Source: Phycisphaeraceae bacterium
GTDB taxonomy: Bacteria; Planctomycetota; Phycisphaerae; Phycisphaerales; UBA1924
Direction: 5' to 3'
DNA: 64,000 nt
Assembly: GCA_026126305.1 (NCBI GenBank)
Contig: JAHCJI010000007.1
Span: forward strand, 62,001-126,000
Part shown: piece after piece, positions 53,236 to 61,372 of the stretch
How the letters are laid out: every line of letters begins with the position of its first letter
How positions within the stretch are numbered: the stretch's first letter is position 1
Position numbers and translations under genes: made by a program
The notes under the pieces: model-generated
Database searches by the model: none
Seen by the model: the letters and a program-made list of their open reading frames with translations, nothing else
What the model was told of the DNA's origin: nothing

Positions 53236-54047
53236 GCGTCGCGTTGGGGCGGTACCATCGCGACGATGTCCAAGGGCCCTCCGCGCATCCTGGGTTGGCG
53301 TTCGCTGCTGGTTGCCCTCGCGCTGGGCCTGGGGCTTTCGGCGTTGGGCATTGTGGCTGGCGTGGGGGCGTGGGCCCGCGCCGGTGGCTACGGCCCCGTG
53401 GGGAACCAGGGCGGCTGGCCCCGGGCCGGGCGCGTGCGCGTCGAGGAGTTCCACTTCAAGCACGGGCCGGCGGGTGCCCAGCGCTTGTACGGCGTGCGGG
53501 GCGAGCGCGTGCCGGGCCACGGCGAGTGGGTGCTGATCCACTGGGGCGACTGGGCGATGACCACCGCGGGCGGGGGGCGCCTCTCGGCCGACGATTGGCC
53601 CCTGCCACCCCGCGAGCCGCCCGCGCACCTGGCGCGTGTGGTCCGGCAGAGCCCGGAGGTGGCCGTCGTCGCCGCGGCGGGCTGGCCGTGGCACGCCGCG
53701 TGGGGCATGGTCGCCAGCGATGGCCAGCCCGGGAGCGCGGTCGAGCGCCGCGGCCTTCTGGTCGTCTCCATCGGCGGCGGCCGCGTGGCGATCCCCTTCC
53801 TGCCCCTGTGGCCCGGGCTCCTGGGCAACACCTTCTTTTACGCCACACCCATCCTGCTGCTGCTCATCGCGCTGCGCCGGCGCATCCGCGCCCGCCGCCG
53901 CCGCAATAACCGGTGCGTCGCGTGCAACTACGATCTCTCTGGCATCGCCGGGCCCTGCCCCGAGTGCGGGTGCGTGGATCTTGGGCGCGTGGGGCACGCT
54001 CGAGCGGGCGTGGGGGGTCCATGAGGCCGCGGCGTGCCGGTGACGCT
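53236..54047 (+). repeat. 0.8-kb direct duplication, copy 1
   Basis: This segment and 56995-57806 read the same base for base as far as I compared by eye, offset 3759 bp. It contains a whole gene (53266-54024) plus ~30 bp upstream and ~23 bp downstream. The two copies flank 2.9 kb holding a nested-palindrome repeat, a helical family gene and a symporter gene. Confidence 0.93.
53266..54024 (+). CDS. Membrane protein with C-terminal zinc ribbon, duplicate 1
   Basis: 252 residues from ATG 53266. Helix 1 (LLVALALGLGLSALGIVAGV, ~14-33), an exported beta-rich middle domain with several Trp (GEWVLIHWGDWAMTTAGGG, AAAGWPWHAAWGMVASD), helix 2 (LWPGLLGNTFFYATPILLLL, ~190-209), then a basic stretch and the ribbon CVACNYDLSGIAGPCPECG (~224-242). 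This tail is common on planctomycete membrane proteins of unknown function. The same protein is encoded again at 57025. Confidence 0.82.
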   Translation: MSKGPPRILGWRSLLVALALGLGLSALGIVAGVGAWARAGGYGPVGNQGGWPRAGRVRVEEFHFKHGPAGAQRLYGVRGERVPGHGEWVLIHWGDWAMTTAGGGRLSADDWPLPPREPPAHLARVVRQSPEVAVVAAAGWPWHAAWGMVASDGQPGSAVERRGLLVVSIGGGRVAIPFLPLWPGLLGNTFFYATPILLLLIALRRRIRARRRRNNRCVACNYDLSGIAGPCPECGCVDLGRVGHARAGVGGP

Positions 54048-54058
54048 CGGCCCCGCGT

Positions 54059-54291
54059 TCAAGATCTTCAACGCGAAGGTCGCGATGGTCGCGGAGGGGT
54101 TGAAGACACCGATCTCCGAGGACAGAGTTCGCTGGCACGGACAGAGCATCCCTCATCCGGTCTCTGTGTCTCGGTGTCTCTGTGGTGATCTTCTCTTCAA
54201 GACAGGAAAGAAGAGAACCACAGAGGCACAGAGGCACAGAGAAAGAAGGAAGCGGCTTCTTCCCTTCGCACCCTCCACACCCTGCGCGTTC
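54059..54291. repeat. Nested-palindrome repeat, copy B
   Basis: Begins 35 bp after the gene stop with TTCAACGCGAAGGTCGCGAT, keeps the spacer TTGAAGACACCGATCTCCGA, inner arms TCTCTGTGTCTCGGTGTCTC...ACCACAGAGGCACAGAGGCA, loop with AAGACAGGAAAG, and a degenerate right outer arm (CCTTCGCACCCTCCACACCC). Confidence 0.9.
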
Positions 54292-54414
54292 CATGTCTGG
54301 AGCGCCCATCCCGTCCCGGGCGATCGCGGGGCTCACCGGCCGGGCGCGGGGGCTCGCTGGCCGGGCGTGGGGGCTCGCTGGCCGGGCTCGGGCGGGGGCT
54401 TGGAAGGTGGCGGC

Positions 54415-55140
54415 TCAGGCCGCGGCGGGGCTTGTGGAACGCTTCCAGCCGGGCGGCGGCTCCTGCGGCTCGGCGAGGGGCAGCGGCACCAGCACGCGCC
54501 GGCTGATGGGCCCGCTGACGCGTTCGTAGCAGGCGATGACCCGGTACACGGCCAGTTGCGTGGACGCGCCCGCGGCGGCGTCCACGAAGCACGGCTCCCA
54601 GGCCCGGCCCACCGACAGGTACCGCTCGCCGGGATTGTTCCGACGCAGGACCTGCACGTACAAGCCCGGGACCAGGCCCAGGCCGTGGCAGAGGATGGTC
54701 AGCTCGACGCCGCCCGCCTCCACGCGACGGGCCCGCATGATGGCCGCTTGCAGATCCACTTCCTTGCGGTGCCGCCACCGGGACCCGCGGCAGACCGCCG
54801 GGGCCCCCATGGTCGGACCTTCGGGCCGCCCGGGCAGGTGGGCCGCGGTCCGCTCGAGGGCATCCTGCTCGCGGCGCAGGGCTTCCATGGCCCGCCGCAG
54901 GCCCGCCTCGGGTCCCTGGCGGTCCCGGCGCGCGTTGGACAGGGCCCAGGCGGCGTACTCGGCCTCTTCGATGGCTTCCAGAAGGCGGTCCAGGAGGTTG
55001 GCCTGGGGCTCCAGCTCCGCGGCCCGGCTCCCCAGCCGCTCGCACAGCAGCCGCGCGGCCCCGATGCGCCGCTGGACGTGGTCGGCCCGGCCCGGCGGGG
55101 CGGGGCACTCGATCGCTGGCCGGTCGATGGCTGGGTGCAT
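54415..55140 (-). CDS. Helical/FN3-like protein (family member 2)
   Basis: 241 residues from ATG 55140. Helical N-terminal half: RIGAARLLCERLGSRAAELE, LLDRLLEAIEEAEYAAWALS, LRRAMEALRREQDALERTAA. The C-terminal half is beta-rich, as expected for an FN3-like sandwich (VELTILCHGLGLVPGLYVQV, YLSVGRAWEPCFVDAAAGAS, LAVYRVIACYERV, ISRRVLVPLPL). The order helix bundle, Arg/Pro linker, sandwich matches the genes at 35.6, 58.8 and 60.2 kb, though sequence identity is low. No signal peptide. Function unknown. Divergent from the symporter gene. Confidence 0.65.
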   Translation of the reverse strand: MHPAIDRPAIECPAPPGRADHVQRRIGAARLLCERLGSRAAELEPQANLLDRLLEAIEEAEYAAWALSNARRDRQGPEAGLRRAMEALRREQDALERTAAHLPGRPEGPTMGAPAVCRGSRWRHRKEVDLQAAIMRARRVEAGGVELTILCHGLGLVPGLYVQVLRRNNPGERYLSVGRAWEPCFVDAAAGASTQLAVYRVIACYERVSGPISRRVLVPLPLAEPQEPPPGWKRSTSPAAA

Positions 55141-55343
55141 GGCGTCGCTCCGCACGCGGGGCCCTCCGGCCCGCGTGGCCCGGGCCCAAGGCCTCTCTGG
55201 CGGCCCCACGCCGGGGCCCTTGCCCCCGGTATCGGACGCTTCCTCGCCCGGCTTTGGCCGCCGGGGGCGGTTTCTTTCCCCTTCCAGTGCGGCGGGTCGG
55301 GGCCGCAGGGCGGCACGCACCCGTCCCGCGCTTGGCCACTAAC

Positions 55344-56960
55344 ATGCCCGCGATGGACAGGGACGAAACGCAACACGGCCCCGGGCCGGCACACCAGGGC
55401 CCCGGGCCGGCGCACCAGAGCGGCGGGCCTTTGGGCCCCGGGGCCCAAGGCGCGGGCCAGCACCGGCCGCGTCAGCTGCGGCCGCGTCCGCTGTCGCGCG
55501 CCAGCCGCACGCTGGCGGTCCTGGTGCGCACGCGGCTGTGGGCCCAGATCCTGGTGGCGCTGGCCCTGGGCGTGCTCGTTGGCTGGCTGCTGACCCCCGC
55601 GGTGGGCATCGTCCCCTCGCAGGGTGTGGCCGAGGCCATCGCGGCCTGGCTGGCCCTGCCCGGGCTCTTGTTCCTCCAGCTGATCTCGATGATCGTGCTG
55701 CCGCTGGTCTTCAGCTCCATCATTTTGGGCCTGTGCTCGAGCGAGAACGCCAGCGAGCTCAAGCGCGTGGGCAGGCGCGTGGCGCCGTACTTTATTCTGA
55801 CGACCGTGGCGGCGTGCATCATCGGGCTGGGGGCCGGGGCCCTCTTGCGTCCGGGGGATTTTCTTCCCGAGCACGTGCGGGCCCAGACGGCCGCGCAGGT
55901 CGCCCCCGAGTTTGAGCCGGGGCCGACCGCGTCGGAACAAGTCCCCGCGACATCCGAGCCGGTGCCCACCGAGTCCGAGCCAGACCCCACCGCGTCCGAG
56001 CCGTTGGAGATGGACCCCGCCTTCCCCCAGACCCTTTCCCGGCCCACGCTGGCCGAGGCCCCGCGGATGCTGGTCGATCTTCTGCCCGCCTCGCCCACCG
56101 AGGCGGCGGTCAACCGCAACATGCTCCAGTGGGTGCTCTTCAGCCTGGTGGTGGGCGTGGCCATGGTGCAGATGCCAACCAGGGTTGCCCGCCCGGCCGT
56201 CGAGGTGCTCGGGGCCGTGCAGGAGGTCTGCATGACGGTCATCAAGTGGGCGATGCTGCTGGCCCCCGCGGCGGTCTTCGGCCTGCTGGCCCAGGTAACG
56301 GTGCGGATCGGTCCCTCGGCGATGCTGGCCATGTCGGCGTACATGGCCACGGTCCTGGTGGCGCTGCTCGTGGTCATGGCCATGTTCCTGCTGCTGGCCT
56401 GGGGGCTTGGCAAGGTTGGGCCGCTCACGCTGCTGTCGCGCTCGCGCGAGGTCTTGCTGTTGGCCTTTGCCACCAGCAGCAGCGCGGCGGTCATGCCGCT
56501 TTCGATCAGGGTGGCCGAGGAAAAGCTGCACGTGCGTCCGGCCATCGCCCGCTTCCTCGTGCCGCTGGGGGCGACGGTGAACATGGCGGGCACGGCGGCC
56601 TACCAGTGCGTGGCAACCATGTTCCTGGTGCAGGTCTTTGGCGTGGAATTGACGCTCGGGCAGATGGCGGTGGTCGTGGCCACCGCCGTGGGGGCCTCCA
56701 TCGGGGCCCCGGCCAGCCCGGGGGTTGGCATCGTGATCCTGGCCACGATCCTGGCCACGGTCAACGTCCCACGCACGGGCATCGCGCTGATCATCGGGGT
56801 CGACCGGCTCCTGGATATGGCGCGCACGTCGGTGAACGTGGCCGGGGACCTGGTGGCCTGCGTGGTGCTGGGCCGCTTCGTGGGCCCGCCCGCCGCTTCG
56901 TCCGAGCCCGAAGCCGACCCTCCGCAGCCCCCCCCAAACACCCCGGGCCCGGGGGCCTGA
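55344..56960 (+). CDS. Dicarboxylate/amino acid:cation symporter (DAACS, GltP/DctA family)
   Basis: 538 residues; ATG 55344 or 55353. A ~45-residue polar Pro/Gly/Gln-rich N-terminal tail precedes the transporter: LPGLLFLQLISMIVLPLVFS, SSIILGLCSSENASELKRVG, the serine-rich hairpin FATSSSAAVMPLSIRVAEEK (HP1), LVPLGATVNMAGTAAYQCVA, AVGASIGAPASPGVGIVILA (HP2) and VDRLLDMARTSVNVAGDLVA. A periplasmic loop (~190-225) holds an insert of Pro/Glu/Ser/Thr repeats (ATSEPVPTESEPDPTASEPL). Imports acidic amino acids or C4-dicarboxylates with Na+ or H+. It lies between the two identical 0.8-kb copies. Confidence 0.93.
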   Translation: MPAMDRDETQHGPGPAHQGPGPAHQSGGPLGPGAQGAGQHRPRQLRPRPLSRASRTLAVLVRTRLWAQILVALALGVLVGWLLTPAVGIVPSQGVAEAIAAWLALPGLLFLQLISMIVLPLVFSSIILGLCSSENASELKRVGRRVAPYFILTTVAACIIGLGAGALLRPGDFLPEHVRAQTAAQVAPEFEPGPTASEQVPATSEPVPTESEPDPTASEPLEMDPAFPQTLSRPTLAEAPRMLVDLLPASPTEAAVNRNMLQWVLFSLVVGVAMVQMPTRVARPAVEVLGAVQEVCMTVIKWAMLLAPAAVFGLLAQVTVRIGPSAMLAMSAYMATVLVALLVVMAMFLLLAWGLGKVGPLTLLSRSREVLLLAFATSSSAAVMPLSIRVAEEKLHVRPAIARFLVPLGATVNMAGTAAYQCVATMFLVQVFGVELTLGQMAVVVATAVGASIGAPASPGVGIVILATILATVNVPRTGIALIIGVDRLLDMARTSVNVAGDLVACVVLGRFVGPPAASSEPEADPPQPPPNTPGPGA

Positions 56961-56994
56961 TCTCCCAACCCGCCGGCCACGCCTGGCACCCTTG

Positions 56995-57806
56995 GCGTCG
57001 CGTTGGGGCGGTACCATCGCGACGATGTCCAAGGGCCCTCCGCGCATCCTGGGTTGGCGTTCGCTGCTGGTTGCCCTCGCGCTGGGCCTGGGGCTTTCGG
57101 CGTTGGGCATTGTGGCTGGCGTGGGGGCGTGGGCCCGCGCCGGTGGCTACGGCCCCGTGGGGAACCAGGGCGGCTGGCCCCGGGCCGGGCGCGTGCGCGT
57201 CGAGGAGTTCCACTTCAAGCACGGGCCGGCGGGTGCCCAGCGCTTGTACGGCGTGCGGGGCGAGCGCGTGCCGGGCCACGGCGAGTGGGTGCTGATCCAC
57301 TGGGGCGACTGGGCGATGACCACCGCGGGCGGGGGGCGCCTCTCGGCCGACGATTGGCCCCTGCCACCCCGCGAGCCGCCCGCGCACCTGGCGCGTGTGG
57401 TCCGGCAGAGCCCGGAGGTGGCCGTCGTCGCCGCGGCGGGCTGGCCGTGGCACGCCGCGTGGGGCATGGTCGCCAGCGATGGCCAGCCCGGGAGCGCGGT
57501 CGAGCGCCGCGGCCTTCTGGTCGTCTCCATCGGCGGCGGCCGCGTGGCGATCCCCTTCCTGCCCCTGTGGCCCGGGCTCCTGGGCAACACCTTCTTTTAC
57601 GCCACACCCATCCTGCTGCTGCTCATCGCGCTGCGCCGGCGCATCCGCGCCCGCCGCCGCCGCAATAACCGGTGCGTCGCGTGCAACTACGATCTCTCTG
57701 GCATCGCCGGGCCCTGCCCCGAGTGCGGGTGCGTGGATCTTGGGCGCGTGGGGCACGCTCGAGCGGGCGTGGGGGGTCCATGAGGCCGCGGCGTGCCGGT
57801 GACGCT
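56995..57806 (+). repeat. 0.8-kb direct duplication, copy 2
   Basis: Second copy of 53236-54047, same orientation. The copies part on the right a few bases after GGTGACGCTC (CGGCCCCGCG versus TGCCCCGCTT), and both are then followed by nested-palindrome sequence, intact after copy 1 and degraded after copy 2. Confidence 0.93.
57025..57783 (+). CDS. Membrane protein with C-terminal zinc ribbon, duplicate 2
   Basis: 252 residues, identical in translation to the product at 53266-54024 (two helices, Trp-rich exported domain, CVACNYDLSGIAGPCPECG ribbon). The in-frame ATG at 56992 would add 11 residues outside the duplicated unit and is less likely. The lack of any difference implies a recent duplication, gene conversion, or an assembly artefact. 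Confidence 0.82.
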   Translation: MSKGPPRILGWRSLLVALALGLGLSALGIVAGVGAWARAGGYGPVGNQGGWPRAGRVRVEEFHFKHGPAGAQRLYGVRGERVPGHGEWVLIHWGDWAMTTAGGGRLSADDWPLPPREPPAHLARVVRQSPEVAVVAAAGWPWHAAWGMVASDGQPGSAVERRGLLVVSIGGGRVAIPFLPLWPGLLGNTFFYATPILLLLIALRRRIRARRRRNNRCVACNYDLSGIAGPCPECGCVDLGRVGHARAGVGGP

Positions 57807-57865
57807 CTGCCCCGCTTTCAAGATCTTGATCGCCAAGTTCGCTTTGGGCTCGGGGGTTGGGAGAG

Positions 57866-57902
57866 TTTTGAACGCGAAGGTCGCGATGGTCGCGGAGGGG
57901 GG
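57866..57902. repeat. Nested-palindrome repeat, copy C (fragment)
   Basis: Only the left outer arm remains: TTTTGAACGCGAAGGTCGCG then ATGGTCGCGGAGG. It is followed by GCGCGCC-rich sequence (GGCGCGCCGG...GGCGCGCCAA) that itself forms a small inverted repeat at 57911-57938. Confidence 0.75.
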
Positions 57903-57940
57903 GAAGCACTGGCGCGCCGGAAGACGTTGGCGCGCCAAGG

Positions 57941-58471
57941 ATGGAGCGTGTGACCGGGCATCGTTCTTTGCACATTCCCGCGGACGCCGTCTTGCGAGTG
58001 GCCAAGCCGAACACCGATGATCGTGGGCGACCGTTGCCGCCCGGGCCCGGGCCTTCCAAGGCCGATGCACAGCATGCCGGGCTCGACCCCTGGGTGTGCG
58101 AGATCATCTTTCGGTCCGGGGGGCCCAACCCCCTGGTGTTGGGCGTGGCCCTCGTGCTCTCGTTGTGCGCGGCTCCGTTCCTGATGACCGCGCTGGCGGC
58201 GTTCATGCCTTGGTTGGTCGCGTTCTTCCTGGCGCTGGCCATCGCCATCGCGGCGACGGCGGCCGCGCGTCGATGGATCCGCCTTCCCGAACCGGGCCCG
58301 GGAAGATCCTTCTGGCTGGACTTTGGCTTATGCCCCGCGTGCGGCTACCGCATCGCCTAGATCGAGCCGCAAGAGGACGGCCGCCGCGTCTGCCCCGAGT
58401 GCGGCGGGGCGTGGAAGCTGGACGAGGACGCCATCGCTCCCCCTTCGCGCCCTCTGCGCCCTCTGCGTTGA
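57941..58471 (+). pseudogene. Zinc-ribbon membrane protein gene interrupted by an in-frame TAG
   Basis: From ATG 57941 the frame gives 139 residues: a polar N-terminus, two helices (LVLGVALVLSLCAAPFLMTA and MPWLVAFFLALAIAIAATAA) and half a zinc ribbon, LCPACGYRIA, then TAG at 58358-58360. The same frame continues IEPQEDGRRVCPECGGAWKL to a TGA at 58469-58471. The intact relative at 51.9 kb reads CAACGRRLDTIEPQEDGRRV across this point, so the TAG sits inside the ribbon. A single nonsense change (or a sequencing error) explains it. Confidence 0.8.
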
Positions 58472-58797
58472 AGATTTTGAACGCAGAGGTCGCGAAGGGC
58501 TCGAAGGGTGGAAGAGTTTTGAACGCAGAGGTCGCCCAGGGCGCGGAGGGGTTGAAGACACCGATCTCCGAAGACGGAGTTCACTGGCACGGGCCCCACT
58601 TCCATCATCCGTTCTCTGCGCCTCTGCGTCTCTGTGGTAAACTTTTCTTCAAGACAGGAAAGAAGATAACCACAGAGGCGCAGAGGCACAGAGAAAGATT
58701 GAGAAGATCTCCTTCCTTTGCGACCTCCGCGACCTCCGCGCTCAAGATCTTCAACGCAGAGGTCGCACAGGGCGCAAAGGGTGGAAGTTCCCGCCGC
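58447..58797. repeat. Nested-palindrome repeat, copy D (with extra outer arms)
   Basis: Starts within the end of the broken gene. Three left-arm copies (AACGCAGAGGTCGCGAAGGG, AACGCAGAGGTCGCCCAGGG and, after the palindrome, AACGCAGAGGTCGCACAGGG), the spacer TTGAAGACACCGATCTCCGA, inner arms TCTCTGCGCCTCTGCGTCTC/AACCACAGAGGCGCAGAGGC, and the right arm CCTTTGCGACCTCCGCGACC. The additional arm suggests two overlapping insertions. Confidence 0.9.
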
Positions 58798-58809
58798 CTG
58801 GCGTCGGCC

Positions 58810-59571
58810 TCACGCCGCGCGCGTCTCCGCCGGGGCGGGGGCGGGTGCGACCTGCGGGCCCGCGGGCCCGATGTGCAACGCGGCGAAGGCCCAGGGCCGG
58901 CCGCCGGCCAGGAAGTCGGCCAGGGCGCGCCGGCTCGTTGCCCCGGCCATGGGCCCGCCCACCACCTCGACCTTGTACGCCGCGTACCGGCCGGCGCGCT
59001 GGGGGTGGCGGTCGAGGTACACCCCGCCGCGGGCCAGGCCGATGGGCTCGTAGGACCCCCAGCGGCCCACGCGGCGTCGCACCAGCACGCGGACGCTCGG
59101 GTCCCGCCCCAGCCCGGGGCAGCGCAGCTCCAGGCGGACGCGGCCCCGGTCGTCCACGGCGGCGCGGGCGATCGTGGGGCGTGCCATCTCGGCCCCGCGC
59201 CACGGCCGCGCCTCCAGGGCCGGGTCCTGGCCGGTGCGGATGGCGTGGGCTTCCTGGGCGATGGCGTGGGCTTCCGGGGCGCAGGCGTGCGTTTCGCGGG
59301 CGATGGCCCGGTGGGCGATGCCCCGGCCCAGGGCTTCCACCGCCCGGCGCAGCTCTTCCATGGCCCGGCCCAGGTGCCGCCGCCCGGCGGCGCGAGGGGT
59401 GCGGCCCATCTCCAGGTCTTCCAGGGCGTGGCTGGCCCGCTCGATGGCCGCGGCCAGGGCCTCCAGCCGCCCGGGCTCGAGGCCCAGCATCGTGCGGTGG
59501 CTGGTCCAGGTCCGCAGGCGGGCCCGGGCGATGGCGATGCGGCGGTGGTCGACGCTGGGTTCGGTGGTCAT
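58810..59571 (-). CDS. Helical/FN3-like protein (family member 3)
   Basis: 253 residues from ATG 59571. N-terminal helices: RRIAIARARLRTWTSHRTML then GLEPGRLEALAAAIERA, matching the 'R/F..RL..W.S/A....LGL.P.R/D' opening of the copies at 35.6 and 60.2 kb. An Ala/His-rich helical middle (AIARETHACAPEAHAIAQEA) follows, then an FN3-like sandwich: RVRLELRCPGLGRDPSVRVL, SYEPIGLARGGVYLDRHPQR, AAYKVEVVGGPMAGATSRR. No signal peptide. Function unknown. Confidence 0.72.
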   Translation of the reverse strand: MTTEPSVDHRRIAIARARLRTWTSHRTMLGLEPGRLEALAAAIERASHALEDLEMGRTPRAAGRRHLGRAMEELRRAVEALGRGIAHRAIARETHACAPEAHAIAQEAHAIRTGQDPALEARPWRGAEMARPTIARAAVDDRGRVRLELRCPGLGRDPSVRVLVRRRVGRWGSYEPIGLARGGVYLDRHPQRAGRYAAYKVEVVGGPMAGATSRRALADFLAGGRPWAFAALHIGPAGPQVAPAPAPAETRAA

Positions 59572-59789
59572 GGGGAATATCCTGATGTGCAGCCCCCAGC
59601 GGTCCTCCGCGGGGGCCTTGGTCGTGTCTGGCGGCCCCACGCCGGGGCCTTTGGCGTGGGTATCGGACGGATCGGGGGCCGACTTTGGCCGCCGGGGGCG
59701 GTTTCCTTGGAGTTCCAGCGCGTCGGGGCCCGGCCTGCCCACCGGCCCTGCGTGCCTCCGTGCCTCGGTGTTCAATTCCTGTCTGCCGG

Positions 59790-60138
59790 AAGGAAGGAGT
59801 TCAACGCAGAGGCACAGAGGCACAGAGGGAAGTCGAGAAGATTTCCCTCCTTTGCGACCTCCGCGCCCTCTGCGTTCAGAATCTTCAACGCAGAGGTCGC
59901 AGAGGGCGCAGAGGGGTTCAAGACACCGATCTCCGAAGACGGAGTTCGGTGGCACGAACAGAGCATCCCTCATCCGGGCTCTGTGCCTCTGCGTCTCTGT
60001 GGTTATCTTCTCTTCAAGACAGGAAAGAAGATAACCACAGAGGCACAGAGACACAGAGAAAGAAGGAAACGGCCTCTTTCCTTTGCGACCTCCGCGACCT
60101 CTGCGTTCAAGATCTTCAACGCCAGGGTCGCGCAGGGC
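59790..60138. repeat. Nested-palindrome repeat, copy E (tandem partial plus full)
   Basis: A first partial unit (TTCAACGCAGAGGCACAGAG ... CCTTTGCGACCTCCGCGCCC, 59790-59880) abuts a full unit (59885-60138) with AACGCAGAGGTCGCAGAGGG, the spacer TTCAAGACACCGATCTCCGA, inner arms CTCTGTGCCTCTGCGTCTCT/ACCACAGAGGCACAGAGACA, and right arm CCTTTGCGACCTCCGCGACC. The region 59572-59766 upstream holds no gene. Confidence 0.92.
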
Positions 60139-60174
60139 CCGGGAACACGGCGTTGCGGTCGTGGGGCGCTGCGA

Positions 60175-60810
60175 TCAGGCCGCGCGGGCGCCCAGGCGCA
60201 CGACGATGGTTTCCGCCGGCGCGCCCGCGAGCTTGCCTCGGACGGCGGTGAGGCGGTAGGCGGCCTGGTGCGTGCCCATCGGCAGCGTGTCGTCGCGGTA
60301 CTCGTTCGTGCCGCTGGTGCCGATGAGCGTGAAGCGCGAGGAGCCGTTGAGGGCGCGTTGCACGCGCGTGAAGGCGCGGGCGTGCGGGCGCGGGCGGGTG
60401 GCCTGCCACGACAGCACGATGGCCCCCTCGTGGTCCACGCGCGAGCGCACGTTGGTTGGCGTGGGCGGCGCGGGCGTGGGGCGCGGCCTCTTTGGCGCGG
60501 GCAGCTCGGCCAGCACGAGCACGCCGGGATCTTCGTCGAGCTTGGCCTTGGCGCGGATCGTGGCGATCGACCGCCCGCCCGTGCGGCGCAGGTGATACTC
60601 GAGCCGGCGGGCCTCTTTCGCCGCGGCGCGCGCGGCCGCCTGCAATATAAGGTTATTTTCGCGGGCCGATTGCGCCCGCTCGACGGCCTGGGCGAGCTCC
60701 TGCACCCGGGCGGGGTCCAGGCCCAGGTCGCCGGCCCGGCTCGTCCACTTTTCCAGTCGCGTAGCAAAGAACGCGATGACACCCCCCCGGCTGCGCGGCA
60801 CCGTCGCCAT
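60175..60810 (-). CDS. Helical/FN3-like protein (family member 4)
   Basis: 211 residues from ATG 60810. Opening: VIAFFATRLEKWTSRAGDLG then LDPARVQELAQAVERAQSAR, close in pattern to FFNLRIADWAANAEQLELNP at 35.6 kb. Helices continue to ~95 (AAARAAAKEARRLEYHLRRT). After a Pro/Thr-rich linker (PRPTPAPPTPTNVRSRV) comes an FN3-like domain: HEGAIVLSWQATRPRPHARA, FTRVQRALNGSSRFTLIGTS, GTNEYRDDTLPMGTHQAAYR and a final VVRLGARAA. Best preserved FN3 half of the family. Function unknown. Confidence 0.75.
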   Translation of the reverse strand: MATVPRSRGGVIAFFATRLEKWTSRAGDLGLDPARVQELAQAVERAQSARENNLILQAAARAAAKEARRLEYHLRRTGGRSIATIRAKAKLDEDPGVLVLAELPAPKRPRPTPAPPTPTNVRSRVDHEGAIVLSWQATRPRPHARAFTRVQRALNGSSRFTLIGTSGTNEYRDDTLPMGTHQAAYRLTAVRGKLAGAPAETIVVRLGARAA

Positions 60811-60940
60811 GGCGCGATCCCTCCCTTGGCCCCCGGTGGTGCGAGTGGTGGGGGCCGGCATCCCAAGCTTCGGCCCGTTGGTGGGGTGGCTTGAACAATT
60901 TCGTGCCTTCGACACGAGAAAAGATGGGCGTTTGACACTG

Positions 60941-61099
60941 CCAGCGCGCAGCGCAAGGCGTGCGCTGCGCGCCGGGGTGGCCATGTTCGGATGCTCCGAA
61001 GCCAGAGCGCGCAGCGCACGCCGTGCGCTGCGCGCTGGCAGCGTACGGGAACCAGCACCATCGAGCAGAGCGCGCAACGCACACCCCGCGCTGCGCGCC
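60941..61099. repeat. Three copies of a GC-only palindrome
   Basis: About 30-bp palindromes of the type GCGCGCAGCGCA..c/g..TGCGCTGCGCGC at 60941-60975, 61004-61038 and 61066-61099, the first two near-perfect. They lie in the gene-free 60811-61204 interval. The intervening sequence shows no gene. Confidence 0.85.
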
Positions 61100-61220
61100 A
61101 TCGCCATCGTGACGAGCCCCTCGCGTGAGCGAGGGGGCCCTTTGGCCTTGTGCAGAGGCATCGCGGCCCCGCCGCCCGCCCCGCGCCCCGGACCCGCGAG
61201 CACATCGATCGCACCCCCGC

Positions 61221-61372
61221 GAGCATCCCTCATCCGAATTCTGTGCCTCGGTGCCTCTGTGGTCATCTTCTCTTCAAGACAGGAAAGAAGAGAACCACAG
61301 AGGCACGGAGGCACAGAGAAAGATTGAGAAGAATTTCTTCCTTGGCGACCTCCGCGACCTGTGCGTTCGATT
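61221..61372. repeat. Nested-palindrome repeat, copy F (left outer arm missing)
   Basis: Starts in the spacer (GAGCATCCCTCATCC, 61209 on) with inner arms TCTGTGCCTCGGTGCCTCTG/CCACAGAGGCACGGAGGCAC, loop AAGACAGGAAAG and a right arm CCTTGGCGACCTCCGCGACC. The right arm runs into the start of the next open frame. Confidence 0.9.
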
